From the NCBI GenBank assembly GCA_020831765.1, contig JAFIFY010000059.1:62001-126000 (forward strand): 64,000 bases of DNA, written 5' to 3'. This document shows positions 27,331 to 36,319 of the stretch, one piece after another. The position numbers were made by a program, and so were the translations under genes. Position 1 is the first letter of the stretch. Each line of letters opens with the position of its first letter. The notes beneath the pieces are model-generated. The model worked only from the letters and a program-made list of their open reading frames with translations. It had not been told where the DNA came from and did no database searches. Source of the DNA: Phycisphaeraceae bacterium (lineage in GTDB: Bacteria; Planctomycetota; Phycisphaerae; Phycisphaerales; Phycisphaeraceae).

Positions 27331-28536
27331 ATGGAGATTCCCTTGACCGCCACCAAGACCGAGCTTATTCAACGACTGCTGACCCCTGGCCCGACCGCCG
27401 TGCCCGCGGCGGTGCTGCGGGAGATGGCGCTGCCGATCATCCACCACCGCACCAAGGCATTTGAAGCCGTCTTCGCCGAGGTGGGCCAGCGGCTGGCACG
27501 GGTGATGAAGACCGCCGGCCCTGTGCTGTCGATCGCCGGAAGTGGTACCACGGCCTTCGAGGCCGCGCAGGTCTCGCTGGCCAGGCCCGGGTCCAAGGTC
27601 ATGGCCGTGGCCGGCGGCAAGTTCGGCGAAAGGTGGCAGGACATCTTCGACCAGTACGCGCCGGCGTTGAACCTCAAGCCGGTGAAGCTGGATGTGCCCT
27701 GGGGCGAGGCGGTCAGCCCCGAAGCGCTGGAAGCCTTCCTCGGTGAACACGGCGATGTGGACCTGATCGCCCTGGTGCATTCCGAGACATCCACGGCCAC
27801 CGCCTGCGACCTGAAGGCCATCGTCGAGGTGGTTCGCCGCAAGGCACCCGAGGCGCTGTTGATCGTCGATGGCATCACCTCCGTCGGGGCGATGCCGGTG
27901 GATATGGATGGCTGGGGCATCGATGTGCTGGTCACCGGCTCGCAGAAGGCGTTGATGCTGCCGCCGGGACTGGGCTTTGTCGGGCTGGGGCCGCGGGCGC
28001 TGGATCGGCTCAAGCAATTTAAGGCCGGGCCGTCCTACAACCTCGACCTTCGCCGATGGCTCAAGAGCCACGCTCAGAACACCGTACCCTTCACCCCGCC
28101 GGTGAGCCTGATCCGCGGCCAGCGCGTGGCCCTGGAGATGATCGAAAGCGAAGGGCTCGAGCAGGTCTGGGCGCGAACCCGGATGCTGGCCGATGCCTCG
28201 CGCGCGGCAATGGATGCGCTGGGCCTGACGCTGTGCAGCAAGTCGCCCAGCGATTCGGTGACCGGCATCTTCTATCCCCAGGGCGCCGATGACAAGAAGT
28301 TCCGCAATCGCATGCGGGATGAGTTTGGCATTCACCTGGCCGGCGGTCAGGATGGCCGGGGCGCATCCTGGTCGGGGAAGATATTCCGAATCAGCCACAT
28401 GGGTTTTGTCACGATCGAGGACACCGTGGCCGCGATCGAGGCCGCCGAAACGGTGCTGCGAGAGATGTGTCCGGACCTGCCGGGCAAGCCGGGCGATGCG
28501 GTGGCGGCGGCTCGGGCCATCCTTGATCGAGCGTGA
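27331..28536 (+). CDS. Class V PLP aminotransferase (alanine-glyoxylate/serine-pyruvate type)
   Basis: A 401-residue fold-type I aminotransferase of the AGXT/SgaA group, which moves amino groups between alanine or serine and glyoxylate or pyruvate. Motifs are LLTPGPTAVPAAVLREMA at the N-terminus, PIIHHRTKAF, the cofactor-binding AGSGTTAFEAA, LVHSETSTA, LIVDGITSVGAMPVDMD and the Schiff-base lysine in VTGSQKALMLPPG. ATG 27331 is used, but TTG 27343 has a better ribosome-binding site (GGAG six bases upstream) and would remove four residues. It is first in a tightly packed operon whose next gene begins on its stop codon (TGATG). Confidence 0.9.
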   Translation: MEIPLTATKTELIQRLLTPGPTAVPAAVLREMALPIIHHRTKAFEAVFAEVGQRLARVMKTAGPVLSIAGSGTTAFEAAQVSLARPGSKVMAVAGGKFGERWQDIFDQYAPALNLKPVKLDVPWGEAVSPEALEAFLGEHGDVDLIALVHSETSTATACDLKAIVEVVRRKAPEALLIVDGITSVGAMPVDMDGWGIDVLVTGSQKALMLPPGLGFVGLGPRALDRLKQFKAGPSYNLDLRRWLKSHAQNTVPFTPPVSLIRGQRVALEMIESEGLEQVWARTRMLADASRAAMDALGLTLCSKSPSDSVTGIFYPQGADDKKFRNRMRDEFGIHLAGGQDGRGASWSGKIFRISHMGFVTIEDTVAAIEAAETVLREMCPDLPGKPGDAVAAARAILDRA

Positions 28537-29996
28537 TGGAGAACGCGGGGCATCGAATGCCGTGTTCGGCCGGCGTGGCTGGTCGCTCCCGGGCGCATGG
28601 TCCGGGCGATCGTGATTCGGCGGAACCCCGAAGCCGGGTGGAATGGTCGGCGGTCATGCAACTCGACGAGCTTCGCGACAATCCGCGCATCAACCTGCTG
28701 GTCAACACGCTGGTCGATCTGAGCCGGACGCGGACGCCCGAGGAAGTGCTCTACATCTTCACCGAAGCGATCGCCGAGCTTGAGACTCCGCGAGGCTATG
28801 TCAGTGTCAGCACACGCAAGCTGGCCCACGGTCAGTACAAGATCACCCGCCGGCGACGCCACGAAGAGTCGCTCGATCCACGGATGAACCCATGGGACCG
28901 TTGGCACGAATTGCCCGTTTGCCAGGGCGGTGTGATCGGGCGGATCATCGCCACGGGCCGCCCGGTGGTCATCGATCACCTGAGCCTCGACGAAGACCCG
29001 GCGCTGGGCGATTTCGCCGCCGGGTATCGCTCGCTTTTGGCGCTGCCGCTTTACGACGATGGCGAGCCGATCAACTGGGCGCTTTTCTTTTTCCTGACCG
29101 ACCGCGTGGAGGATTCGGAGGATGTCGAGCAGTCGCTCCTGCGGGCGAACCTGGTGGGTTCGACGATCAAACAGCGGGTCCTGGTCCAGGAGCTTGCTCG
29201 GGCCAACGAGCGTATTCGTGGTGAGATGGAACGCATCGCGATGATTCAGCGGGCGCTGCTGCCGTCGCGTCTTCCTGACATTCCCGGACTGTCGATGGCC
29301 GCCAGCTACGAGACGTTCGATGAGGCGGGCGGCGATCTGTACGACCTTTTGCCTCTGGCGAGGATCGGCGGCGACCCGGATGATCCGCGCTGGCTGATCG
29401 TGATCGGCGATGTCTCCGGCCACGGCCCATCGGCGGCCGTGATGATGGCGATGCTGCAAACGCTGATCCATGCCTATCCAGGCAAGCCCGAATCGCCGGC
29501 CGCGCTGCTTGAATATGCCAACGGCCAGTTGCTGCGCAAGAATGTCGAGCAGAGTTTCGTGACGGTGTTCGCCGCGTTCTACGATCCGGGCACGCGGCAC
29601 ATGGTGTACGCCCGCGCGGGCCACAATCCGCCGCTGTTGCTGCACATGGCGCGGGGCGAGCTTGAGCGGCTCGAGGCCGTCGGCGGCCTGCCGCTGGGCA
29701 TCATCGATGAACCGCGATTGACCGACGCCCAGCGGGTGCTCGAGCCCGGTCACACGCTGGTGCTCTATACCGACGGCATCACCGAGGCCCGCGATCCGGA
29801 AGGCCGATGGTTCGGCATCGAGGGCATCGAAGCATCACTGCATGACTGTTCCGGCGAGCCGGATTGCGCGATCAGGCACATCCGCGACAGCCTCCGCCGA
29901 TTTGAACAGAGTGTGCGTCCCAAGGATGATCAAACCCTTCTGGCGATTCGCATCCAGGAAAAGCCGGAAACGACCCAAGAGGAGCAAGTCGCATGA
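28536..29996 (+). CDS. GAF domain plus SpoIIE-type PP2C serine phosphatase
   Basis: A 486-residue signalling protein. Residues about 45-210 are a GAF-like sensor domain (GYVSVSTRKLA, GGVIGRIIATGRPVVIDHLS, RSLLALPLYDDG). A linking coiled coil (VLVQELARANERIRGEMERI) leads to a SpoIIE/RsbU-type phosphatase (residues about 230-475) with metal-binding motifs YETFDEAGGDLYDL, VIGDVSGHGPSAA, RAGHNPPLLL and LVLYTDGITEAR. Such enzymes dephosphorylate anti-anti-sigma factors in partner-switching stress pathways. Its ATG overlaps the upstream stop, and its own stop overlaps the GH94 ATG (ATGA), tying it to carbohydrate genes. An in-frame ATG at 28656 is an alternative start closer to the conserved region. 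Confidence 0.9.
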   Translation: MENAGHRMPCSAGVAGRSRAHGPGDRDSAEPRSRVEWSAVMQLDELRDNPRINLLVNTLVDLSRTRTPEEVLYIFTEAIAELETPRGYVSVSTRKLAHGQYKITRRRRHEESLDPRMNPWDRWHELPVCQGGVIGRIIATGRPVVIDHLSLDEDPALGDFAAGYRSLLALPLYDDGEPINWALFFFLTDRVEDSEDVEQSLLRANLVGSTIKQRVLVQELARANERIRGEMERIAMIQRALLPSRLPDIPGLSMAASYETFDEAGGDLYDLLPLARIGGDPDDPRWLIVIGDVSGHGPSAAVMMAMLQTLIHAYPGKPESPAALLEYANGQLLRKNVEQSFVTVFAAFYDPGTRHMVYARAGHNPPLLLHMARGELERLEAVGGLPLGIIDEPRLTDAQRVLEPGHTLVLYTDGITEARDPEGRWFGIEGIEASLHDCSGEPDCAIRHIRDSLRRFEQSVRPKDDQTLLAIRIQEKPETTQEEQVA

Positions 29997-32410
29997 GCCA
30001 TGGCCGGTTTTCGCCTGATGGTCTTGAATATCACATCACCGACCCCCACACGCCGCGCCCCTGGCATCAGTACCTGGTCAATGATGAATACCTGGCCAAC
30101 ATCACCCAGCACGGCACGGGCGCCAGTCACTGGCAGCCGCTGGGCGAAGGGCTTCGCACCAATCTGACCGAGGACCGGGATGGCGGCGGCGGGCCGCGAC
30201 TGGTCTATCTCAAGGACATGCAAAGCGGTGAGTTCTGGGGCGTCGGCGGCGCTCCGGATTTCGGCCCGCGCGATCGTTGGCTGTGCCGGGTGGGCCTGGG
30301 ATACCAGACCATCGAATCGCGGCGGGACGGGCTTGACGCGGTCTGGACGACCTGTGTGCCCCAGTCGCGTGACGGCGAATCGGACAGTTGCGAGCTGTGG
30401 ACCATTCAGATCACGAATCATGATTCGCGGCCACGCAGAGTCGCACTGTTTCCCTATGTCGAGATGCACCTGACCGGCGGCAGCACCCTGATGGACTTCA
30501 TCGCCGTGCTCGGCGGCCGCTTCGATTCCGAGGCCAATGCGATCTTCGGCATCAACAGTTGCGTCAAGTTCCCACCGAAGTTCAAGGCCGTGTTCGCATC
30601 CGACCGGCCGACTTCCGGCGTGACGGTCAGCCGCGATGAGTTTCTCGGCCACTATCGCGGTTACGAGCGCCCGCTGGCGGTGGAGAAGGGCGATGTGCAT
30701 AACCCCGAAGCGGGCACCGAGTGGTTGGGGGCTTCCTTCCGGCATGAGTGGACGCTTGCGCCGGGGCAGACCGAGACGGCCAACCTGCTGCTGGGCGTGA
30801 TCGACAGCGAGGATGATGGCCGGCGACTGGTGAAGAAATACCTGGCCAGGGGAGAACCGGCACGCGTGCTCGAGGCCATCCGGGAGGACACGGCCCGACG
30901 TGTGGACCGCTTGAAGGTTCAGACGCCCGATGAGCAGTTCAACCGATGGATGAATATCTGGCTCAAGCACCAGTTGCATTTCGTGGCCCGCTGGGGGCGC
31001 GTGATCGGCCGGGGCTATCGCGACGTCCTCCAGGACACCTTCGCCCATCGCCTGATCGATCCGGACCGCGCCAGGCAGTGCCTGACCGAGGTCTTCAGCA
31101 AGCAGTTTCCCTCCGGCCGTTGCATTCGTGCATGGCGTCTGCCCAATGCCCAGCTCGATCTCCAGCACTACGCCGACAGCCCGAGTTGGATGATCATGGC
31201 CCTATCGATGTATCTCAAGGAGACCGCCGACTGGCCGCTGCTGGATGAGCTGGTTCCCTTCCTCAACGAAGAAGATCCTTACGCGGCTTCAACGGCCGAG
31301 GCTTCGGTGTTCGATCATGTGGTGCTGGCCCAGCGTTATCTCCTGGGCGATCGCGGCCTTCATGGCCTGAGCCATATTCACTATGGCGACTGGTGCGACA
31401 CGATGAATGGCGTGGGCCGGCGCGGCAAGGGCGTGAGTGTGATGCTCTCCATGCAGGTCAAGTGGGGCTGCGACCAGTTGGCCGAGCTTGCCGCTTATCT
31501 GGCTGGGAAGGGCATCCTGCCCGCGGGCTGGAGCGCGGCCCAGCTCGAAGGACTTGCCCGCGAGATGCAGGACGCCTCACGGGAGCTTGCCCAGGCCATC
31601 AACACCCATGCGTGGGATGGCGATTGGTACATCCGCGCGTTTGATGATGATGGCGTGGCGGTGGGTTCGGCCAACGGCCCGGCTTCCGATGGGGGCGAGC
31701 TTCGCATCTTTCTCAATAGCCAGAACTGGGCGCTGATCGCCGACATCGCGCCGCCCGACCGTGCCGAAAAGGCGCTGGCCGCCGTGAGCCAGCACCTGGA
31801 TACCGGCTATGGCATGGTGCTCAGCTATCCGCAGTCCACGTTCCTGAAGCCGCGCATCGGTCAGATGTCGGCCATGACGCCGGGCTTCTATGAAAACGGC
31901 TCGGTCTACACCCACGGCAATTGCTTCTACATCGCCGCGCTGGCCATGGCCGGCCGGGGTGATGAGGCGTGGGAAGCTTTCAAGACCGTCCTGCCCGACA
32001 CACCCAACAAGCCCAACACCGACACCGAGCCCTATGTCATCCCCAACATGTACATCGGCCCGGTCGTCGAGCGACGGATGCAGCGGAATCTGTACCTTTC
32101 CGGCTGGCGAACCGGGTCCGCGGCGTGGCTTTACCTGACCGGAGTTGAATGGATTCTCGGTCTCCGCGCTGAATATGACGGCTTGCGGATCGATCCGAAG
32201 CTTCCCGGAACATGGGACAAGGTCAAGGTTCAACGACCGTTCCGCGGTTCGGTTTATGATGTGACCATCCGGCGTGACGATTCGGTCGCGCCGGGCACGA
32301 TGCGGATACTGCTCGACGGTCGGCCCGTGGAAGGAGTACTGCCGCCGCCGGAGGTCGGAACAACGTACGCGGTCGAGGTCAGCATCCCCGCCAGGAATCA
32401 AGAACATTGA
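29993..32410 (+). CDS. GH94 family glycoside phosphorylase (cellobiose/chitobiose phosphorylase-like)
   Basis: An 805-residue family 94 enzyme. These cytoplasmic enzymes split beta-linked disaccharides with phosphate to give a sugar-1-phosphate. The N-terminal beta-sandwich starts FSPDGLEYHITDPHTPRPW. The alpha/alpha barrel carries NIWLKHQ, RGYRDVLQDT, HYGDWCDTMN (the general-acid site, usually DWND) and SAMTPGFYENGSVYTHGNC, with the phosphate-binding GRTGS equivalent in SGWRTGSAAWLYLT. The C-terminal strands follow YDGLRIDPKLP. Substrate could be cellobiose, chitobiose or a related sugar. No leader peptide is visible. It overlaps both neighbours, so it belongs to the aminotransferase-phosphatase-isomerase operon. 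Confidence 0.93.
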   Translation: MSHGRFSPDGLEYHITDPHTPRPWHQYLVNDEYLANITQHGTGASHWQPLGEGLRTNLTEDRDGGGGPRLVYLKDMQSGEFWGVGGAPDFGPRDRWLCRVGLGYQTIESRRDGLDAVWTTCVPQSRDGESDSCELWTIQITNHDSRPRRVALFPYVEMHLTGGSTLMDFIAVLGGRFDSEANAIFGINSCVKFPPKFKAVFASDRPTSGVTVSRDEFLGHYRGYERPLAVEKGDVHNPEAGTEWLGASFRHEWTLAPGQTETANLLLGVIDSEDDGRRLVKKYLARGEPARVLEAIREDTARRVDRLKVQTPDEQFNRWMNIWLKHQLHFVARWGRVIGRGYRDVLQDTFAHRLIDPDRARQCLTEVFSKQFPSGRCIRAWRLPNAQLDLQHYADSPSWMIMALSMYLKETADWPLLDELVPFLNEEDPYAASTAEASVFDHVVLAQRYLLGDRGLHGLSHIHYGDWCDTMNGVGRRGKGVSVMLSMQVKWGCDQLAELAAYLAGKGILPAGWSAAQLEGLAREMQDASRELAQAINTHAWDGDWYIRAFDDDGVAVGSANGPASDGGELRIFLNSQNWALIADIAPPDRAEKALAAVSQHLDTGYGMVLSYPQSTFLKPRIGQMSAMTPGFYENGSVYTHGNCFYIAALAMAGRGDEAWEAFKTVLPDTPNKPNTDTEPYVIPNMYIGPVVERRMQRNLYLSGWRTGSAAWLYLTGVEWILGLRAEYDGLRIDPKLPGTWDKVKVQRPFRGSVYDVTIRRDDSVAPGTMRILLDGRPVEGVLPPPEVGTTYAVEVSIPARNQEH

Positions 32411-33483
32411 ATGACGCGTTGAAATCTACGACTGACTCCCTCCCGGCGGCCGAAACCGATGACCGGAGCCCGGACCATGTCTTTGCCCGGCTGGTTCTGG
32501 AAGCGGAGTCCCGGGCGATCGGCGTGGCCATCCGGGAGCTTGGGCCGGGTTTCGATGCGGTGGTCGAGCGGCTCGTGGCCCTCAAGGGCGCTGTCATTGT
32601 CAGTGGTTCGGGCAAGAGCGGGCTGGTGGGCCGGAAGATCAGCGCCACGCTGGCCTCGACGGGTACACCCAGTCACTTTCTTCATCCCTCCGATGCCATG
32701 CACGGTGATCTTGGCCGCATCCAGCCGACCGATGCGTTGCTGCTGCTCAGTTTCGGCGGCGAGACCGAGGACACGCTCGCCCTGGCGGCGCTGGTTCGAC
32801 AGGATGGCCTGCCGGTGATCAGCATGACCGGAAAGCCCGAGAGCCATCTGGCGCGGATCAGCGATTTTCACCTTTGCATCGGGCGGGTGACCGAGGTGGA
32901 TACCCATACGCTCGCCCCGACGGCATCCACCACGGTGATGATGGCGATGGGCGATGCCCTGGCGCTGGCGCTTGCGCGGCGGCGCAGCTTCACACCCGCG
33001 GACTTCCACAAGCGTCATCCCGGCGGTCAGCTCGGACGCATGATGATGCCCGTGTCCAACGTGCTGCGCTTCAAGGTTGGCCAGAACCTGCCGCTGGTGG
33101 CCGATGAGCTGAGCGTCGGGCAGGTACTCAAGCGCGCGGCCGAACAGGGCGGCATCGGCGAAGGCTCAGCGCGGCCGCGCCCCGTCGGCGCTGTGCTATT
33201 GATCGATACCGATGGGCGGCTCTCAGGCATCTTCACCGATGCCGACCTGCGGCGCCGGCTGGTCGAACTCGGCCCGGCCGTGCTCGATCAGCCCATCGCG
33301 CAAGTGATGACCCGACAACCCCGAACCCTGTCCAACGATGCCACCGTACGGGATGCCGTGCAACTGGTGCGCGAAACGCGCCTCGATGAACTTCCCGTCG
33401 TCGATGCCCAGGGCAAACCCGTCGGCCTGATCGATGTTCAAGACCTCGTGGCCCTGAAGGTCATCGAAGCCACGAGCAAGTAA
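32407..33483 (+). CDS. kdsD: D-arabinose 5-phosphate isomerase (SIS plus two CBS domains)
   Basis: KdsD interconverts ribulose-5-phosphate and arabinose-5-phosphate, the first step towards Kdo for lipopolysaccharide. The 358-residue protein has an SIS domain (VIVSGSGKSGLVGRKISATL, HPSDAMHGDLGRI, LLLSFGGETEDTLAL, the FHKRHPGGQLG signature), then two CBS domains (about 215-350; GIFTDADLRRRL, LDELPVVDAQGKPVGLIDVQDL). The start is TTG at 32407, overlapping the GH94 stop, with AGGAA about ten bases upstream; no usable ATG exists before the SIS domain. It is the last gene of the operon. GutQ-type paralogues are similar, but the KdsD role is most likely if Kdo is made. Confidence 0.92.
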   Translation: MNDALKSTTDSLPAAETDDRSPDHVFARLVLEAESRAIGVAIRELGPGFDAVVERLVALKGAVIVSGSGKSGLVGRKISATLASTGTPSHFLHPSDAMHGDLGRIQPTDALLLLSFGGETEDTLALAALVRQDGLPVISMTGKPESHLARISDFHLCIGRVTEVDTHTLAPTASTTVMMAMGDALALALARRRSFTPADFHKRHPGGQLGRMMMPVSNVLRFKVGQNLPLVADELSVGQVLKRAAEQGGIGEGSARPRPVGAVLLIDTDGRLSGIFTDADLRRRLVELGPAVLDQPIAQVMTRQPRTLSNDATVRDAVQLVRETRLDELPVVDAQGKPVGLIDVQDLVALKVIEATSK

Positions 33484-33649
33484 TTGCCCGCCCGGAGCCT
33501 TTCCCCCCATTCACGTATTTTGCGCATTTGGTCATTCACAAAATGCCTTGGCTCCGTATTGGGCCACTGGTCAGAGGCTGATGCTCGAATACGAACAGGG
33601 GCAACTTGAGGACTTGGCTCGCTGAGCGGGTGTCCCGATGCTGAAGTCA

Positions 33650-33813
33650 GGCGATCACCGCGAAGGGCACGAAAGGCACCAAGAGAGAGATAGAAGGTAG
33701 AAAATAGAAAGTAGAGAGTAGAGAGGCGAGGGATCGGTTCTTCCACGTTCCACGCTCTGTCACCAACGGCTCCCCATTCGTGGCCTTCGAGTTCTTCGTG
33801 GTGAACATGGCTG
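33650..33813. repeat. Imperfect inverted-repeat element with purine-rich core
   Basis: A 700-bp non-coding gap follows kdsD. Within it, CACCGCGAAGGGCACGAAAG near 33656 is imperfectly repeated in inverted orientation near 33780-33806 (TTCGTGGCCTTCGAGTTC followed by TTCGTGGTG). Between them lies the purine-rich AGAGAGAGATAGAAGG... tract that shares a 21-mer with 13845-13865. The layout resembles a small non-autonomous interspersed repeat. Beyond a short open frame at 33963-34184 I see nothing else in the gap. Confidence 0.5.
33705..33725 (+). repeat. Purine-rich interspersed repeat, copy 2
   Basis: Identical over 21 bp to 13845-13865, inside a longer AGAAGGTAGAAAATAGAAAG-type tract. Two copies 20 kb apart, both intergenic, argue for a dispersed repeat family rather than chance low complexity. 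Confidence 0.85.
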
Positions 33814-34183
33814 GGCATGGCCGCCAAATTCGGCCAGTGGGAATTGGTTCGGCTCAGCGGTTGGCGGGTCGAGGATTGTCGGGTACACTTACCCATTGTC
33901 GGGCCGCCGGTTTCCCGGGCATTTCACGCCCGAACCGGGCCCGTGCTCACGGGGTTTGAGTTTTGCTGACAGCGCGGAAATCTTCCGGCCAGAGCCCACC
34001 GCCCATTCTTGTGCGGCAGCCGATGTACTCTCGCCTTTCCGATGCCTGGTGCCGGCTGGTGGCCATGACTGACGATGGGAGCTCGGCAACGCTGCTTGTG
34101 ACCTATCGGCATAAAGAGTTGGGATATCGCGTGACGAAGCTGTTGGGAAATGCCGTCCATAACGCTTACTTGGGGCTTTTCTA

Positions 34184-34837
34184 ATGTTGCCGCAATTGAT
34201 CAGCATGGTAGCGAACGGAGAGAGGGGAGTGACAGCGGTGTCAGACGCTGACTTAATTATTGAAAGCGTAGGTGGGTGGTCTCCATATCCAGATGATACA
34301 TTTGAAAACATAAAGGATACCTTTTTTCGATTGGCCGCCATCTATGTTGATCAGAGGATGCGGAATACTTCGATCTGCCACCAAAAACGCGAAACTTCGA
34401 GTACCCTTTTCAATCTGTACTGGTGTTGGTTGCCCACAATACCGGCGGAGATTACGAATGAATTCATATTGCTTATGGCGAATTTGAATCGCTATGGGAT
34501 TAAGCGGCATGGAGTATGTTGTCGAAGTGAAGCATGCTTTTTGACGGCGGTAGGACATCTTGATTGGATTGAGCCTGTTGCAGCTCATCGTCCAGTTCAC
34601 GGCATAGATGAACTCAGGGAAGTATGCGCGATACCAGAATACGATGAAAGAGCTTTTGCCTTCTTTGATGTGCGTCACGTCGAAGATGGAACACGTTGGG
34701 AATTCAGCGTTGCAGGCGATTTTGATGACTTTCCGAACTGTCACAGAATTGACGAAAGCCTGGTAAGGACTGGTTTCGGCTCCTATGACGAATACTTCAG
34801 ATGGTTCGCAGAGGAGTTGGACGCCAGATTAGCTTGA
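34184..34837 (+). CDS. AT-rich orphan gene, unknown function
   Basis: A 217-residue hypothetical protein. The DNA here is visibly AT-richer than everything around it (for example GATGATACATTTGAAAACAT), and codons such as ATA, TTA and AGA are used that neighbours avoid. The protein has no leader or membrane segment; it has a His/Cys-containing middle (GIKRHGVCCRSEACFLTAVG) and an acidic C-terminus (YDEYFRWFAEELDARLA). I recognise no family; size and acidity would suit an immunity-like or mobile-element cargo protein, but that is speculation. ATG 34184 overlaps the stop of a short upstream frame; ATG 34208 is an alternative. Probably acquired horizontally. Confidence 0.6.
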   Translation: MLPQLISMVANGERGVTAVSDADLIIESVGGWSPYPDDTFENIKDTFFRLAAIYVDQRMRNTSICHQKRETSSTLFNLYWCWLPTIPAEITNEFILLMANLNRYGIKRHGVCCRSEACFLTAVGHLDWIEPVAAHRPVHGIDELREVCAIPEYDERAFAFFDVRHVEDGTRWEFSVAGDFDDFPNCHRIDESLVRTGFGSYDEYFRWFAEELDARLA

Positions 34838-34927
34838 TCTGGTTGTGGCTGCCCACCGATGTAACTGTTCCATCATCCCCTTGGTCTGAAGCCGTACCAG
34901 CCCTACCAGTCGCAACGGGAGATGGGT

Positions 34928-35104
34928 TCAGGCCGGGGGTTGCCAGTGATCGGGGAGGAATTGGGTGAGGTTGTCGGTGGAGGTTTCGGGCAGGCGGTCG
35001 CTCTGGCGGGTTGTTCGAGTTGGCTATGGGCGGATCGGTAGGCTTGCTGGACGGCTTCTTCCTCGCGGGGCGGTAGGGCCGGGAGGAATCTCCGCTGAAG
35101 GTCT
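34928..35104 (-). pseudogene. Frameshifted C-terminal gene remnant
   Basis: Directly after the SMP-30 stop, the same frame reads TDLQRRFLPALPPREEEAVQ then QAYRSAHSQLEQPA without a start codon. Moving one base near 35003-35010 continues as QSDRLPETSTDNLTQFLPDH and ends WQPPA-stop at 34928. The even helical composition looks like a genuine protein tail broken by a frameshift and missing its 5' part. No family is recognised. It borders the AT-rich orphan gene, consistent with a disturbed locus. Confidence 0.35.
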
Positions 35105-35106
35105 GT

Positions 35107-36006
35107 TCAGGCTCGGAATCCGGAGCGGAATTCGGGCAGGCCGCCGCAGGGCGGTTTGCAGCGGAAGAGGGCGCCGGCGTGGGCGTTTTCGCCTTCTCTT
35201 GGCGTTTTGCCTGTGGCCGCGCTGGTGATGTAGAGCTCATCGAGTTGATCGCCGCCGAAGATCATGCTGGTGACCTGTGCCGCCGGCAGCTTGATCGCAC
35301 TGAGCAGGCGGCCTTGCGGGTCGATGTACCGAGCCTCGTGGCCGCCCCATCTGGCCGACCAGACATGGCCGGCGCGATCCACCGTCATGCCGTCGGGAAC
35401 ATCCGGTGAATCCGGTGTCTGATACCAGACGGCGCGATTCGACAGATCGCCGGACTGGCGATGGAAATCGAAAAGATAGATGGTGCGCGGCGTCGAGTCG
35501 GTGTAGTAGAACAGGTCCAGGTCCGGTGAGAAGCCCATCCCGTTGGAGCAGCCGATCTCTTCGAGCACGATGCGGTATGAGCCGTCCGGATCGAGCCGGT
35601 ACAGCCGCCCGAGCCTCGGTCCGCCCGGCGCGGATTCAGGCACCGGCATCGTCCCGCAGAACACGCGCCCCTCCGGATCGGCGATCACATCGTTGAAGCG
35701 AGAATGAACCTCATCGTCGATCCGCTCGATCACATTCCGCACGATCCGGCCGTCCTTGAAGACCGCCACGCGGCCCTGGTCCATGAACAGGAGCAGCGAG
35801 CCATCGATATTCAGCGTGAATCCGCCGACGGTATGGCCATCGAGGATCACCTCGTGCCCGCCGGTCGCCGGATCGAAACGGTGCAGCTTCCTGCCGAGGA
35901 TATCGGTCCAGTAAAGGCACTTTTCATCGGGCGACCAGAGCGGGTTTTCGCCGAGTTTGCATTGCGGGTCAAGAACGATCTCGACTTCGAGGGGCGGGGG
36001 CGTCAT
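35107..36006 (-). CDS. SMP-30/gluconolactonase family lactonase
   Basis: A 299-residue six-bladed beta-propeller of the regucalcin/gluconolactonase family, which hydrolyses sugar lactones using one divalent metal. Expected metal ligands are visible: Glu in CKLGENPLWSPDE, Asn in HSRFNDVIADPEGR, Asn in EIGCSNGMGFSPD and Asp in SPDVPDGMTVD. Internal repeats such as LYWTDILGRKLHRFDP and FYYTDSTPRTIYLFDF mark the blades. There is no signal peptide, so it is cytoplasmic. It is divergent from the esterase-SUMF1 gene, with 313 bp between that hold no recognised gene; a TTGCGAAAAATGCA motif near 36208 is the only notable sequence there. Confidence 0.9.
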   Translation of the reverse strand: MTPPPLEVEIVLDPQCKLGENPLWSPDEKCLYWTDILGRKLHRFDPATGGHEVILDGHTVGGFTLNIDGSLLLFMDQGRVAVFKDGRIVRNVIERIDDEVHSRFNDVIADPEGRVFCGTMPVPESAPGGPRLGRLYRLDPDGSYRIVLEEIGCSNGMGFSPDLDLFYYTDSTPRTIYLFDFHRQSGDLSNRAVWYQTPDSPDVPDGMTVDRAGHVWSARWGGHEARYIDPQGRLLSAIKLPAAQVTSMIFGGDQLDELYITSAATGKTPREGENAHAGALFRCKPPCGGLPEFRSGFRA

Positions 36007-36319
36007 GAGGATGTACCTGCAAGGAGAACCAAAAGTGTGGAACGCGATCGGTACGACAACTTCCGATGCGATATCATCACCGAGGATAACACAGCCGCGC
36101 TCAGGGGGGATGTTTCGTGACTTGCCCGGTGCCCGGGGACATGCGGCGAACGGTGATCATGTCCGACGTCCCGAAAACCGCCACAACAGTGGAAAGAGTG
36201 TCCTCATTTGCGAAAAATGCATAAACCGTTGTCCATAAGCGTATTGTTGAAGGGCAGCGCCGATTTGTCGACCCGTAAGTTTGGCCATGCCGCCGGCACG
36301 CTTGATTGAGGAGACGGTC

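Noticed and set aside
33963-34184. 73-codon open frame before the AT-rich orphan gene
   Set aside because: No ribosome-binding site or recognisable sequence; its stop overlap with the next ATG is not enough to call a gene.
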